Below are positions 34,151-44,235 of a stretch of 64,000 nucleotides of DNA, piece after piece. This DNA is from Pseudomonas fluvialis. GTDB taxonomy: Bacteria > Pseudomonadota > Gammaproteobacteria > Pseudomonadales > Pseudomonadaceae. Under the pieces are notes generated by a model that was not told the origin of the DNA, ran no database searches, and saw only the letters and a program-made list of their open reading frames with translations. The position numbers and the translations under genes are program-made. How positions within the stretch are numbered: the first letter of the stretch is position 1; each line of letters opens with the position of its first letter. Where the stretch lies: contig NZ_JACHLL010000004.1 of NCBI RefSeq assembly GCF_014207935.1, positions 186,001 through 250,000 of the forward strand, written 5' to 3'.

Positions 34151-35452
34151 TCAGGCACATGCGCTGGCTGGCTCCGTCTGGCGTTTACGCGAGCGCAGCA
34201 GCGAGTCCACCACCTCCTGGGAGCGGACGGCCAGCACGGACAACAGGGTGTCGCTCAGGCCGTGACTGTCCTCGCAGCAGCCCTGAAGATAGATGCCTGC
34301 CTGCAACTGCTCACTGCCACGCACGCGGTAGTCGCGCTCGACACCGCCCAGCAGATAGGGCGCCAGACCCGACAGCAAGTGACGATAACCGTCACGGCGG
34401 TAGCCGGTAGCCAGCACCAGGGCATCGAACAGGTGACGCTCTTCTCCGCCCGGCCCCTTCAGGGTCAACACAAGCTGCTCGCCGCTGGCATCCACCGCGA
34501 TGATCTCGCGCTGGTTGAGCAGGCTGTGCGGTGCCTGGCCGGTAACCTGCTGCTGGTAGAAGCGCTGATAAATGCTTTCGATCAGGTCAAGATTAACCAC
34601 CGAATAGTTGGTCTGGCTGTGGGCCGCGAGAAAGGCTCGGCGGGCTTGTTCCGACTGTTCGAAGACCACGTCGGTGAAGCCCGGGTCAAAGATTTCATTG
34701 ATGAAGGGGCTGTCATCGGCCGGACGCATGGCCAGGCTGCGCATGATCATCGATACCCGCGCGTCGGCATAACGGGCGCACAGGTCGGTGAAGATTTCCG
34801 CAGCGCTCTGTCCCGAGCCAATAACGCCCAGTCGCGGCTCGGCGCAGACGGGAGAGCAGGCCTGCTCGATGCGCGCCAGGTACGCCGAGGAGTGCACCAC
34901 GCGCGGATCATCTCGCAGCTCGCGGAACAGTTCCGGCACCAGCGCTTCGCCGCCGGGGCTGACGATCAGATTGCGCGTAATCCGCGTCCGCACCCGACCG
35001 TCGGCCTGGCGCGAGAGGATACGCAGTTTGCGTACATCGCCTGTCTCCAGCACCGGCTCGACGCCAATCACTTCCTCGCCGTAGTGCACGCGCTCGGCGA
35101 AGTGTCCGGCGGCCCAGCCCAGGTAGTCGTTGTACTCAAGTCGGGAGGGCGTGAAGGTGCTGACGTTGATGAAGGCCTCCAGGCGGCGTTTCTGGTGCAG
35201 ATAGTTGATGAAGGTGTAGCGGCTGGCCGGGTTGCGCAGTGTCGCCAGATCCTTGAGGAAGGAAATCTGCATGCGACTGTCGCTCAGCAGCATGCCGCCG
35301 TGCCACTCGAAGGTCGGCTTCTTCTCGAGGAAGCAGTAACGCAACCCCTGCTCGCGAACGCGGCGATCCTCCTCAAGTGCAACGGCGATGGCAAGATTGG
35401 CTGGGCCAAATCCCAGTCCGATTACATCGTATTCTAGCGTTTCAATGCTCAT
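34151..35452 (-). CDS. L-ornithine N5-monooxygenase (PvdA/SidA type)
   Basis: A 433-aa flavin monooxygenase. It has an N-terminal FAD site GLGFGPANLA, an NADPH site GSGQSAAE near residue 215, the substrate segment PASRYTFINYL and the C-terminal DALVLATGYRR. K69-type FLKDLATLRNP is the PvdA/SidA hallmark. It hydroxylates the side-chain amine of ornithine (lysine is the alternative) as the first step of hydroxamate formation. Length and motifs are closest to PvdA, and the NRPS codes below favour ornithine. ATG 35452 has GGAG 6 nt upstream. Confidence 0.93.
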   Translation of the reverse strand: MSIETLEYDVIGLGFGPANLAIAVALEEDRRVREQGLRYCFLEKKPTFEWHGGMLLSDSRMQISFLKDLATLRNPASRYTFINYLHQKRRLEAFINVSTFTPSRLEYNDYLGWAAGHFAERVHYGEEVIGVEPVLETGDVRKLRILSRQADGRVRTRITRNLIVSPGGEALVPELFRELRDDPRVVHSSAYLARIEQACSPVCAEPRLGVIGSGQSAAEIFTDLCARYADARVSMIMRSLAMRPADDSPFINEIFDPGFTDVVFEQSEQARRAFLAAHSQTNYSVVNLDLIESIYQRFYQQQVTGQAPHSLLNQREIIAVDASGEQLVLTLKGPGGEERHLFDALVLATGYRRDGYRHLLSGLAPYLLGGVERDYRVRGSEQLQAGIYLQGCCEDSHGLSDTLLSVLAVRSQEVVDSLLRSRKRQTEPASACA

Positions 35453-35554
35453 GTCAGGCTCCGATCATCCTAGCGGTGGCTCGTGATAAATGGGGCGACA
35501 GCCCCCTGCCCAACCTCATCAGTGGCGGCCGCGTTGCGCACGGCTCTGTTGTCT

Positions 35555-36553
35555 TCATGCCAGGCGACTGCATTCGAAGAACACTTCGCGGCTCTGCACC
35601 ATCAGCGCTGCGCGCTTGTGCGGGAAATCGAATTCCTTGGCCTTGTGGTAACCCTGTGCCTGCATGTAACCGATCATCCGCGCGTTGTCCGCACGGGGTT
35701 CGGCAACCACGCGCTGGGTGCGTGGGTCCTCGAGGAACAGGTAGTGGGTCAGCGCGCTCAACCAGCTGGCCACCTTATGCGGGCCACGATGGTTTTCCTC
35801 GCCGACCAACATGTGGATGCCACGATCGTAGTCGCCCACTTCATAGAAGGGCGCAATGCGGTCTTCCTTGGCCCAATAGACCTCGTAGTAAGCGAACGGC
35901 TCGTCGTCGAAGCAACCGATCAGGGTCAGCACACGTGGGTCACAGGCCAGCTCCTCGAGGTAACGACGATGCTTGGTCAAATCGCCCTCCTCCTGCCAGA
36001 ACGCCGCCACACGGGCACTGTTCTGCCAGCGATTGAAGCGCTCCAGGTCTGCGTCGATATCCAGGGTACGCAGGGATATCCAGGCGCCCAGCGTGGCATC
36101 GAAACGCCGGTAGACCTCGCCCACCGGCTTGGGTGCGCGGCGCGGGTGACGGCGGCCCGTCGGATGCATGACCATTAGTTGCGGGTAGCAGGCACTGCCG
36201 GCAGTGCGCAGGAAAGGGCCTGGCAGCTGCCAGAACAACGATCGTTCGATGCGCAGCTCGCTGCCCTCGCCCACCAGCAGACCGCTGGCGAGCAGGGCCG
36301 GGGCGACTGTATCCAGCTTCAGGCGCACGACTTGCTGCAGCGGGTCGCTGGCAAAATACCAGTAGGCGAGAGCCCATAAGGCCTCGGCTTGCTCCTCGAC
36401 AGCCAGTTCCAGTGGCACCAGCCGTCCATCCTGGCGCCGGGCGCGCAACAGCGCGCGTTCGTCCAGATGCAGGGCCAGGCTGACACCATCGTCACGACCG
36501 ACCAACCGCTGCCCCGAGGGCAGCGGCAGCAGCTTCAGCGAATCAGAACTCAT
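35555..36553 (-). CDS. GNAT N5-hydroxyornithine acyltransferase (IucB/AlcB/PvdY type)
   Basis: A 332-aa protein. The C-terminal half (about 150-325) is the AlcB/IucB GNAT domain: FNRWQNSARVAAFWQEEG, HRRYLEELACDPRVLTLIGCFDDEPFAYYEVYWAKED, YDRGIHMLVGE and RVVAEPRADNARMI, which line the acyl-CoA site. The N-terminal half is the less conserved extension seen in siderophore acetyltransferases. It should acetylate N5-hydroxyornithine to give the hydroxamate; formyl transfer would need a different enzyme family. The start at 36553 overlaps the receptor gene by 11 nt, and an ATG at 36574 is possible. After its stop a GGGGC-GACA-GCCCC hairpin (35492-35505) precedes the monooxygenase, perhaps a partial attenuator. 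Confidence 0.88.
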   Translation of the reverse strand: MSSDSLKLLPLPSGQRLVGRDDGVSLALHLDERALLRARRQDGRLVPLELAVEEQAEALWALAYWYFASDPLQQVVRLKLDTVAPALLASGLLVGEGSELRIERSLFWQLPGPFLRTAGSACYPQLMVMHPTGRRHPRRAPKPVGEVYRRFDATLGAWISLRTLDIDADLERFNRWQNSARVAAFWQEEGDLTKHRRYLEELACDPRVLTLIGCFDDEPFAYYEVYWAKEDRIAPFYEVGDYDRGIHMLVGEENHRGPHKVASWLSALTHYLFLEDPRTQRVVAEPRADNARMIGYMQAQGYHKAKEFDFPHKRAALMVQSREVFFECSRLA

Positions 36554-38753
36554 AGCTGACACTGGCGATGACATTGCGGCGGTTGCCGTACCAGCAGTAG
36601 TAGTCGCAGGCGGTGATGTATTCCTTGTCGGTGACGTTGTTGGCGTTCACCTGCAGGGTTACGTCCTGCAGCTGGTAGCTGACCATGGCGTCGAGCAGGG
36701 TGTAGGACGGCACCTCCAGGGTCTCGGTGTTGTCGCCGTAGCTGGAGCTGGTGTGGCGCGCACCGGCGCCGATGGCGAGCCCATCGAGTGTGCCGCGGAA
36801 CTGGTAGTGCGCCCAGAGCGAGGCCATTTCGTCGGCGACGTTGGCCGGGGTCTTGCCTTCCTCGGCCGGGCGGGTGCTCTTGGTGGTTTCCGGGTCCAGC
36901 AGGGTGTAGCTGGCCAGCAGGCTGAGCTGTTCGGTCAGGTTGGCCTGGGCCTCCAGTTCCAGACCGCGGCTGCGGACTTCGCCGAGCTGGGTCTGGATGC
37001 CGTCGGGCAGGGTCTTGCGCACGTTTTCCTGGGTCAGTTCGAACAGCGCGGCGTTGAAGCTGGCGTCCAGGCCGATGGGCTGGTACTTCAGGCCCAGCTC
37101 GTACTGGTCGCCTTCCTCCGGCTCGAAGGGTTTGCCGGTGCTGCTGTTGAGCGCGGTCACCGGCTGGAAGAACTGCGAGTAACTGGCATAGGGCGTCAGG
37201 CCGTTGTCCAGCACATAGGCCACGCCGCTGCTCCAGGTGACCTGCTGATCATTGACGTCGTAGTCCACGCCAGTGGTGCGGTTGTCGAAGTCGGTGCGCG
37301 TCTCGTCATAACGACCGCCCAGCAGCAGTACCCAGTTATCCACCTTGTACTGGTTCTGCAGGTAGTAACCAAACTGGTCGGCGCGGGTGTCCTTGTCCTG
37401 CACTGCGAAGTCGCCGATCGGCGCACCATAGGTGCTGGGCTTTCCCAGGAAGGTCAGGGTCGAACGCTTGGGGTTGTAGATGTCCAGCGCCGGGATCGCG
37501 CCGGTGAAGGTGCTCGGGTCGCGCGCCGGGCTCTGCGCGTCGATGTTCAGCAACTGGTAGTCGAAGCCCAGCAGCAGGTTGTTTTCCCAGTCGTCGCCGA
37601 ACCAGCTGCCCAGCAGACGGTTGTCGGTGGACAGGCTGTCGGCCTGGCCATCGTCGTAGGTCAGGCCACGCGCCAGCAGGCGCTTGTTCGGGTCCAGCAC
37701 GGGGATGTATTCGTTGACGAAGCCCAGGCTGTACAGCTGGCGCACCTCCAGGTCCATGTGGCCGTAGCGCAGGTTCTGCTGGAAGTCCCAGGTGTCGTTC
37801 AGGCGATGGTTCAACTCATAGCCCAGGGTGAGCTGGGTGCGCTCGAATTTCTCATAACCCGGATCACCCACGGCGGTATCGGTGTCGATGTCGCCATTGG
37901 GATTGCCGGCGATGGTGCCGCTGGAAGGCAGGAACTGCAGTTGTGGATCGGAGTTGTCCTTCTGGTAGCTGGCCAGCAGGGTCAGCGAGGTGTCCTCGTT
38001 GAAGTTGAGGGTCATCGAGGGCGCCAGCAGCAGTCGCTCGGCATTCACGTCATCGACCTGGGTGCCGGTATCGCGGGACAGGCCGACCACGCGGTAGAGC
38101 ACATTGCCTTCACTATCGAGCTGGCCGCCGACATCGAAGTTCAGCTGCTTGCGATCGAAACTGCCATATTGCAGGCCTATCTCGTTCTTGCCCTCGGCAG
38201 TTGGCCGCTTGCTCTGCAGGTTGATCAGGCCGCCCGGCGGGGTCTGGCCGTAAAGCACGGAGGCGGCGCCCTTGAGCACTTCGATGCGTTCGAGCATGTA
38301 GGGGTCGATCTGCCAGCTGTAGAAGCCGCTGGAGAAGACTCGTGCGCCGTCCATGAACAGGCCGTTGTTGGCCTGCTTGAAGCCGCGCACGATGAACCAG
38401 TCCTGCTTGTTGTCCTCGCCGAAGTAGCCGGCCTGGATGCCCGGGGTGTACTGCAGTGCCTGGCTGATGCTCTGCACGTTGCGGTCTTCGAGCTGCTGCT
38501 CGGTCACCACCGACACCGAACGCGGTGTCTCATTCAGCGGGGTGTTGATTTTGGTGGCGCTGCGGCTGTTCTTCGCCACGTAGCCTTCGTCCTCGCCGAC
38601 CGGGCTGTCCAGCTCGCTGCTGATCTTGATGCTTTCCAGCTCGAGTGCCTCCTCGGCCTGCAGCGGCAGGCTGGTTGCGCCCAGCGCAATCGCCAGCGCC
38701 AGGGGCAGGCGGGCATGGGCAAAGGGGATGAGACGGTCAGAACGACGGTGCAT
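36543..38753 (-). CDS. TonB-dependent ferric siderophore receptor (FhuA/FoxA-like)
   Basis: A 736-aa outer-membrane barrel. Residues 1-32 are a signal peptide (cut near LQA-EE). The plug domain spans about 55-190 (TPRSVSVVTEQQLEDRN, VRGFKQANNGLFMDGAR, RIEVLKGAASVLYGQ), then a 22-strand barrel ends in the sorting signal ASVSYEF with terminal Phe. It lacks the N-terminal STN signalling domain, so it does not itself run a surface-signalling cascade. A CDYYCWYG pair near the C-terminus is typical of hydroxamate receptors. ATG 38753 has GGAG 7 nt upstream and a Fur-like site about 25-40 bp before it. The downstream genes complete the unit. Confidence 0.95.
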   Translation of the reverse strand: MHRRSDRLIPFAHARLPLALAIALGATSLPLQAEEALELESIKISSELDSPVGEDEGYVAKNSRSATKINTPLNETPRSVSVVTEQQLEDRNVQSISQALQYTPGIQAGYFGEDNKQDWFIVRGFKQANNGLFMDGARVFSSGFYSWQIDPYMLERIEVLKGAASVLYGQTPPGGLINLQSKRPTAEGKNEIGLQYGSFDRKQLNFDVGGQLDSEGNVLYRVVGLSRDTGTQVDDVNAERLLLAPSMTLNFNEDTSLTLLASYQKDNSDPQLQFLPSSGTIAGNPNGDIDTDTAVGDPGYEKFERTQLTLGYELNHRLNDTWDFQQNLRYGHMDLEVRQLYSLGFVNEYIPVLDPNKRLLARGLTYDDGQADSLSTDNRLLGSWFGDDWENNLLLGFDYQLLNIDAQSPARDPSTFTGAIPALDIYNPKRSTLTFLGKPSTYGAPIGDFAVQDKDTRADQFGYYLQNQYKVDNWVLLLGGRYDETRTDFDNRTTGVDYDVNDQQVTWSSGVAYVLDNGLTPYASYSQFFQPVTALNSSTGKPFEPEEGDQYELGLKYQPIGLDASFNAALFELTQENVRKTLPDGIQTQLGEVRSRGLELEAQANLTEQLSLLASYTLLDPETTKSTRPAEEGKTPANVADEMASLWAHYQFRGTLDGLAIGAGARHTSSSYGDNTETLEVPSYTLLDAMVSYQLQDVTLQVNANNVTDKEYITACDYYCWYGNRRNVIASVSYEF

Positions 38754-38775
38754 AGCTAAACTCCACAACTCGAAT

Positions 38776-38795
38776 TAGAGGCATTCTCATTCGCG
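38776..38795 (-). promoter_or_regulatory. Fur-like site upstream of the receptor gene
   Basis: Minus-strand GCGAAT-GAGAAT are two adjacent hexamers like GATAAT, followed by a poorer third. The match is moderate (about 9 of 14 to the 7-1-7 form), but the location and gene content support iron control. Confidence 0.45.
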
Positions 38796-38850
38796 AGACA
38801 CCTTAAAGACGAAGCTGCGCTGGGAAAATTTACCCTGAAGCGAATTTAAT

Positions 38851-41800
38851 TCAGGAAAGTTCCGCAAGAATTCCAGTCATGACCTCTGGATGCCTCACGA
38901 TGCCTTGGTGATCAGCATCCACCAGGCGGTGGCTGGCCGCCCGGCCCTGCACCTGCTCCAGGCCACGCTCCAGCAGCGCCGCGCGCCCGGCCGGCTGCGC
39001 CGCCCACCAGCAGTGCGGACGCACCTTCACCGAGGGCAGTGCGTAGCCGGCACACAAGCGGCGCATATGCTGTTCCAGCGCCCAGGCGAACAGCAGCTCC
39101 TCCAGGCTCTGGCGGGTCATGCCGTCCAGCGGCTGGCCGGCGAACCAGGCGTTGGCGACCTGCGGCCAGTCCAGCGGCTCCAGCTGTAGCAACCGTTCGA
39201 ACAGGCCATCCCAGGACTTGGCGGGCAGCTCCGGCGCCAACAGCTGCAGATGCTCGACCAGCTTGGCTCGCGCCTGCGGGTGGCGGGCGTCGTCGCCAGC
39301 GATCTCGGTGCCCGGCACATAGCAGTCGAGCAGGCCGAGGAAGGCCACCTCTTCGCCACGCGCCTCCAGACGCGCCGCCAGCTCCAGGGCCAGGCTGCCG
39401 CCCAGGGACCAACCGACCAGCCGGTACGGCCCCTGCGGCTGTTGCTTGAGCAATGCGGCCAGGTAGGCATCGGCCATCTCGCCCAGCGAGGCATCGCGCC
39501 AGCTTGGGTCGAGGAAGCTTCGGCACTGCAGACCGAAGACTTCGCGCACGCCGTCCAGGCGCGCCGCCAGCGGCTGATAGCCGGTGACCCGGCCGGTGAC
39601 AGGGTGCGGGCAGAACACAGGCGCAGCCGGTGCCCCCTGGCGAGTCAGGCGCAGCAGCGGAGATGGCCCTTGCACCGCCTGGCCGCGGGCCAGCTCCAGC
39701 AAGCCAAGCAGTTCCCGGCGATAGTCCGCAGCCAGGGCCTCAATGGTCTCGGCACGGTATTGATTGGCCGCGTATTCCCAGGACAGTTGCAGCTGGCCGT
39801 CGAAGACCTGGCCATTGACCGCCAGGCGCGCGGCCAGCGGGTTGTTCGCCGCCACCGCTGCACCACCGCCGGCCGCCGGGCGGAACCAGTCCGCCGCCGC
39901 TCCGGTCTGGTACTGGCCGAGGTAGTTGAAGATCACTTCGGCGCCTGGCACAGCAGCAAGTGCCGCCTGCGCCGCAGCCGAACCCAGCCAGCGCAGCACG
40001 CCGTAGCCCTGGCCTCCATGTTCGACCTGCTGCAATCGTTGCTGAACCTGCTGCAGGTGCTCGCTCACGTCAATGACCTGTGGCAATTGCAGCGGATACA
40101 GACTGGTGAACCAGCCGACCGTGCGCGACAGATCCAGCTCGCCGGCCAGCGCCTCGCGGCCATGGCCTTCGAGGTTGACCCGCAGCCCCGGCTGGCCGCT
40201 CCAGCGGCACAGGACACGCGTCAGCGCGGTAAGCAACAACGCATCGATACGCACGCACAGCTGCGCCGGAGCCTGCAGCAGGCGCCTGGTCTCGCCAGCG
40301 TCCAAGGCCAGGCGCACTTCGCGCTTGTCGCCATGGCTGGCGCTGGCGCCGTCGAGTTCACGCGGCAGGGCCAGCGCCGGGCCGCTCAGACGGCTGCACC
40401 AGGCGTCCAGTTCGACCTGCGCCGCTTCGCTGCCAGCCCAGCCTTGCAGGGCCTCGGTCCAGCGTTTGTAGGACTGACTCTTGCCCTGCAAGCGCACGGC
40501 CTGGCCGGCCTCCAACTGGCGATACGCCGCGAGGATATCTTCCAGCAGGATGCGCCAGGACACCCCATCCACCACCAGGTGATGCACGGCCAGCAACAGG
40601 CGATCGGGCTGGCCGGTCTGCTTAAGATAGAGCGCGCGCAGCAGCGGGCCGGCGGCCAGGTCGAGGCTCTGCTGAGCCTGCTGGCAGAACTCTTCGGTGT
40701 CGGCCACGCTACCGGCTTCACGCAGCCACAGTAGTGGCTGCTCGATATTCACGTCGGCATAGCGCTGGCGCCAGCCTCCCTGCTCCTGGCTGAAGCGCAG
40801 GCGCAGGCCATCGTGATGGGCCACCAGCGCCTGCAGTGCCTGCTCCAGCATTTGTGGATCGAGCGGGCGCAGCAGTTCCAGATTGAGCGCCTGGTTCCAA
40901 TGCGCGGGCTCGGCCTGGCCCATGGCGAAGAAATGCGCCTGGATTGGCGCCAGCGGTAGCTCGCCGATCACCGGCTCCTGCGCCACGTCTTCACCTGCGG
41001 CGCGTGCCGCCTGGGCCAGTTCGGCCAGGCGCGGGAACTGGAACAGCTCGCGCGGCGCCAGTTGCAGCCCTTGCTGACGTACACGGCTGACCACCTGCAG
41101 GGCGAGGATAGAATCACCGCCCAGCTCGAAGAAATGGTCCTGGCGCCCTACCCGCTCGACGCCGAGGACCTCGGCCCAGATGTTGGCGAGGATGCGTTCG
41201 TTGTCGGTTTGCGGGGCCTCGTAGTCCTGGCTCTGCCAGGTCGGCTCCGGCAGCGCGGCGCGGTCCAGCTTGCCGGCTGGGGTCAGCGGTAGTTTTTCCA
41301 GGGCAATGATTTGCGCTGGGACCATATAGTCCGGCAACACCTTGGCCAGCTCGGTCTTCAGCGGTGCAATGTCGGTGCCCTCTTTTTTGGCCACGACATA
41401 GCCCACCAACTGCTTGCCGCTCGGCGTCACGCGGGCGATCACCGCCGCTTCCTGCACGCCTTCAAGAGCCAGCAGCTGACTCTCGATCTCGCCCAGCTCG
41501 ATGCGGAAGCCACGGATCTTCACCTGATGATCGACCCGGCCCAAGTAATCCAGGGTGCCGTCCGCACGCCAGCGCACCAGATCGCCGGTGCGGTACATGC
41601 GCTCGCCGGCGGCGCCAAACGGATCAGGCAGGAAGCGCTCGGCAGTCAGCTCCGGGCGCTGGAAGTAACCGCGAGCCAGACCGACTTCACCGCCGATATA
41701 CAGCTCGCCAGCCACACCAATGGGCAGCAGGTTCAGCTCAGCATCCAGCACATACAGGCTGCGCGGGCCGACCGGGTTGCCGATCGGCGCATAGGCCGCC

Positions 41801-44235
41801 TCGAAGCTGTCACCCGGATAGGCTTCCCAGATCAGCGGGGTTACCACCGTCTCGGTCGGGCCGTAGCCGTTGATGATCCGTTGCGGCTGCAGCACTTTCT
41901 GCAGGCGCTCATAGGTTTCGCGGGTAAAGGCCTCACCGCCCAGGGTCCAGGAACGTACAGGCAGTTTCAGACCTTGCGATTCGACCCAATCCAGTAGCTG
42001 CTGGGCATAGCTCGGCGGCAGGCAGGAAATGGTCACGCCCTCGTCGGCGATCACCTGGCAGGTCTTCTCCGCGCTCCACAGTTCCTGGTCACGAATCACC
42101 AGGCGACTGCCGAAGGCCAGCGGTACGGTCCAGCGCTCCAGGGCGCCGTCGAAGCTGATCGAGGCGAAGTGCAGCTCGACATCGTCCGGGGTCATGCCAT
42201 AGCGCTGGCCGATGGTCTGCACATGCATAGTCAGGCCGAGGTGGTTCACCGCCACGCCCTTGGGCTGGCCGGTGGAGCCGGAGGTGTAGATCAGGTAGGC
42301 CAGATTCAGTGGATGCAGCTTTACCGACGGTGTCGATGCATCGAAGGCGGACAGGTCCAGCCGATCCAGATAAAGCGGCTCGACGCCCTCGCTCAGCGGC
42401 AGGCGCTCGGCCAGGTCGGACGAGGTTATCAACCACTTCAGCCCCGAGTCCTCGACCATGTAGCTCAGGCGGTCGCGCGGGTAATCTGGGTCTAGCGGCA
42501 CAAAGGCACCGCCGGCCTTCAGCACCGCCAGCATCGCCACGATCATCGCGTTGCCACGCTCTAACGAGACACCCACGCAGGACTCGGGCTGCACACCTTG
42601 GGAAACAAGCAGATTGGCCAGGCGATTGGCGCGTGCCTCCAACTCGGAGAACGAAATACGTTCGGCACCATGCACCAAGGCGACGGCCTCGGTACGCAGA
42701 CGGGCCTGTTCGGCGATCAATTCGGGCAGCAAGCGCGCAGCATCGAAGCCCTGCCGCGGAGTATTCCATGCAGCCAGGCGTGCCTGATCGCCGGCATCCA
42801 GCAGTGGCAGGCTCACCAGCGGCTGATCCGGCGTAGCGCTGATCTGTTCCAGCAGGCCCAGCAGATGGGCAGTCATCTGCTGCATCTGCGCATCATCGAG
42901 CCGCTCGCGGGCCCAGGTCAGGGTCAGGCGCAGCTGGCCTGCGCTGTCTTCCAGGCTGTCCAGGGCCAGGTCGAACAGCGCGTGCGGCACGCCCTGGGCC
43001 AGCGGCTCCAGGCGCAGGCCGGGCAGCTGCAGGGCGCCGAGGTCGCGCTTCTGGTGGTTGAACAGCACCTGGAACAGCGGCGTCTGGCCCAGGCTGCGCT
43101 CGGGCGCCAGGGCCTCCACCAGCTGGTCGAACGGCAGGTCCTGCTGGTCCTGGGCGTCCAACGCGTGACGGCGCACCTCGGCCAGCAGCTGACGGAAACT
43201 CATGCTGGCGTCGAACTCGGCGCGCAGCACCTGGGTGTTGACGAAGAAGCCCACCAGCGGCGCGGCCTCGGCGCGCTGGCGGTTGGCTACCGGCACACCG
43301 ACGCGGATATCACGCTGGTTGCTGTAGCGCGCCAAGAGCAGCTGGAAGGCGGCCAGCAACAGCATGAACAGGGTCGCGCCCTCGCCCTGGGCCAGTTGGC
43401 GCAGACGCTCGGCCTGGGCTGGCGGCACCGCGACAGCCTGGCGCGCGGCATGGCGCTGGCTGGAGGCGTCCAGCTTGTAGGGCAAGGCCAGCACCGGTTG
43501 CTCGCTACCCAGGCGCTCGCGCCAGTAGCCGAGCTGGCGCGAGCGCTCGCCGGCCTCCAGCCAGGCGCGCTGCCACTGGGCGTAGTCGGCGTACTGGATC
43601 GGCAGCTCGGCCAGTTGTGGCGCCTGCCCCTGGCGCAGCGCGGCATAGGCGCGGCCCAGCTCCTCGGCGAACACGCCGATCGACCAGCCGTCGGAGACGA
43701 TGTGGTGGCAGACGATCTGCAGGCGCCAGCGCTGCTCGTCCAGGCGCAGCAACTGCACCCGCAGCAGTGGCCCCTCGACCAGGTCGAAGGAGCGCGCCGC
43801 ATGGGCGTCGGCCAGGGCCTGCACGCGCTCGGTCTCACCACGCAGATCGCGCTCCTCCAGGGCCAGCGGACCCGGCGGATCGATACGCTGGCACAGCTGG
43901 CCGTCATGTTCGTAGAAGCGCGTGCGCAGCGCCTCATGGCGCTCGACGATCAGCTCCAGGGCGGCCAGCAGCGCGCCGCGCTCCAGTTCGCCGTCCAGGG
44001 CGAAGGCGCCGACCATATGGTAGGCGCTGCTGTCCGGCTCCAGCTGGGCCACCAGCCACAGGCGCTGCTGGGCATGCGAGGCTGGCAGATGCTCGCCACG
44101 GGTTGCCGGCACCAGCGGCAGACGGTCGAAGCGGATGCCCTTGCTGGCCAGCAATTCAAGGAAGCGCTTCTGTTCTGCTGGCCCTAAGGCTAGGAAACGC
44201 CGCGCCAGGGCGGCCTTGTCGATGGGCGCGGTCAC
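38851..44235 (-). CDS. Siderophore NRPS, terminating module C-A-T-E-TE
   Basis: A 1,794-aa protein. It begins with GTG overlapping the stop of the larger NRPS (CTGTGA) with GGAGG just before. Domains: C of LCL type (SHAQQRLW; HHIVSDGW), A (about 490-1005), T with GGDSI near 1037, E (HHLVVDGVSW, EGHGRE, FNYLGQY; about 1090-1510) and thioesterase with GWSLGG near 1607. The A-domain specificity positions read D-G-E-C-W-L-G-V-T-K. The DGE start is that of modified ornithines (PvdI-type hydroxyornithine codes are similar), so N5-acyl-N5-hydroxyornithine is the probable substrate, converted to D form before TE release by hydrolysis or cyclisation. It follows the 3,596-aa NRPS and accepts the Ser-bearing chain. 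Confidence 0.92.
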   Translation of the reverse strand: MTAPIDKAALARRFLALGPAEQKRFLELLASKGIRFDRLPLVPATRGEHLPASHAQQRLWLVAQLEPDSSAYHMVGAFALDGELERGALLAALELIVERHEALRTRFYEHDGQLCQRIDPPGPLALEERDLRGETERVQALADAHAARSFDLVEGPLLRVQLLRLDEQRWRLQIVCHHIVSDGWSIGVFAEELGRAYAALRQGQAPQLAELPIQYADYAQWQRAWLEAGERSRQLGYWRERLGSEQPVLALPYKLDASSQRHAARQAVAVPPAQAERLRQLAQGEGATLFMLLLAAFQLLLARYSNQRDIRVGVPVANRQRAEAAPLVGFFVNTQVLRAEFDASMSFRQLLAEVRRHALDAQDQQDLPFDQLVEALAPERSLGQTPLFQVLFNHQKRDLGALQLPGLRLEPLAQGVPHALFDLALDSLEDSAGQLRLTLTWARERLDDAQMQQMTAHLLGLLEQISATPDQPLVSLPLLDAGDQARLAAWNTPRQGFDAARLLPELIAEQARLRTEAVALVHGAERISFSELEARANRLANLLVSQGVQPESCVGVSLERGNAMIVAMLAVLKAGGAFVPLDPDYPRDRLSYMVEDSGLKWLITSSDLAERLPLSEGVEPLYLDRLDLSAFDASTPSVKLHPLNLAYLIYTSGSTGQPKGVAVNHLGLTMHVQTIGQRYGMTPDDVELHFASISFDGALERWTVPLAFGSRLVIRDQELWSAEKTCQVIADEGVTISCLPPSYAQQLLDWVESQGLKLPVRSWTLGGEAFTRETYERLQKVLQPQRIINGYGPTETVVTPLIWEAYPGDSFEAAYAPIGNPVGPRSLYVLDAELNLLPIGVAGELYIGGEVGLARGYFQRPELTAERFLPDPFGAAGERMYRTGDLVRWRADGTLDYLGRVDHQVKIRGFRIELGEIESQLLALEGVQEAAVIARVTPSGKQLVGYVVAKKEGTDIAPLKTELAKVLPDYMVPAQIIALEKLPLTPAGKLDRAALPEPTWQSQDYEAPQTDNERILANIWAEVLGVERVGRQDHFFELGGDSILALQVVSRVRQQGLQLAPRELFQFPRLAELAQAARAAGEDVAQEPVIGELPLAPIQAHFFAMGQAEPAHWNQALNLELLRPLDPQMLEQALQALVAHHDGLRLRFSQEQGGWRQRYADVNIEQPLLWLREAGSVADTEEFCQQAQQSLDLAAGPLLRALYLKQTGQPDRLLLAVHHLVVDGVSWRILLEDILAAYRQLEAGQAVRLQGKSQSYKRWTEALQGWAGSEAAQVELDAWCSRLSGPALALPRELDGASASHGDKREVRLALDAGETRRLLQAPAQLCVRIDALLLTALTRVLCRWSGQPGLRVNLEGHGREALAGELDLSRTVGWFTSLYPLQLPQVIDVSEHLQQVQQRLQQVEHGGQGYGVLRWLGSAAAQAALAAVPGAEVIFNYLGQYQTGAAADWFRPAAGGGAAVAANNPLAARLAVNGQVFDGQLQLSWEYAANQYRAETIEALAADYRRELLGLLELARGQAVQGPSPLLRLTRQGAPAAPVFCPHPVTGRVTGYQPLAARLDGVREVFGLQCRSFLDPSWRDASLGEMADAYLAALLKQQPQGPYRLVGWSLGGSLALELAARLEARGEEVAFLGLLDCYVPGTEIAGDDARHPQARAKLVEHLQLLAPELPAKSWDGLFERLLQLEPLDWPQVANAWFAGQPLDGMTRQSLEELLFAWALEQHMRRLCAGYALPSVKVRPHCWWAAQPAGRAALLERGLEQVQGRAASHRLVDADHQGIVRHPEVMTGILAELS
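41100..42640 (-). repeat. Near-identical A-T module segment, copy 3
   Basis: Almost the whole adenylation domain and the start of the T domain repeat, at DNA level, the segments at 47570-49080 and 52000-53470. Differences are scattered single bases. Boundaries are approximate. Confidence 0.7.

Noticed and set aside
34136..35437. A 433-codon plus-strand frame
   Set aside because: Antisense to the ornithine monooxygenase with intact FAD and NADPH motifs.
36753..38759. A 668-codon open frame on the plus strand
   Set aside because: It is fully antisense to the TonB receptor, lacks any family motif and results from the codon bias of a GC-rich gene.
39250..40734. Long plus-strand open frames opposite the NRPS genes (also 42598-44187, 45846-47093, 51579-52835)
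   Set aside because: They mirror repeated NRPS domains, show no ribosome sites and have Gln/Ala/His-rich low-information translations.
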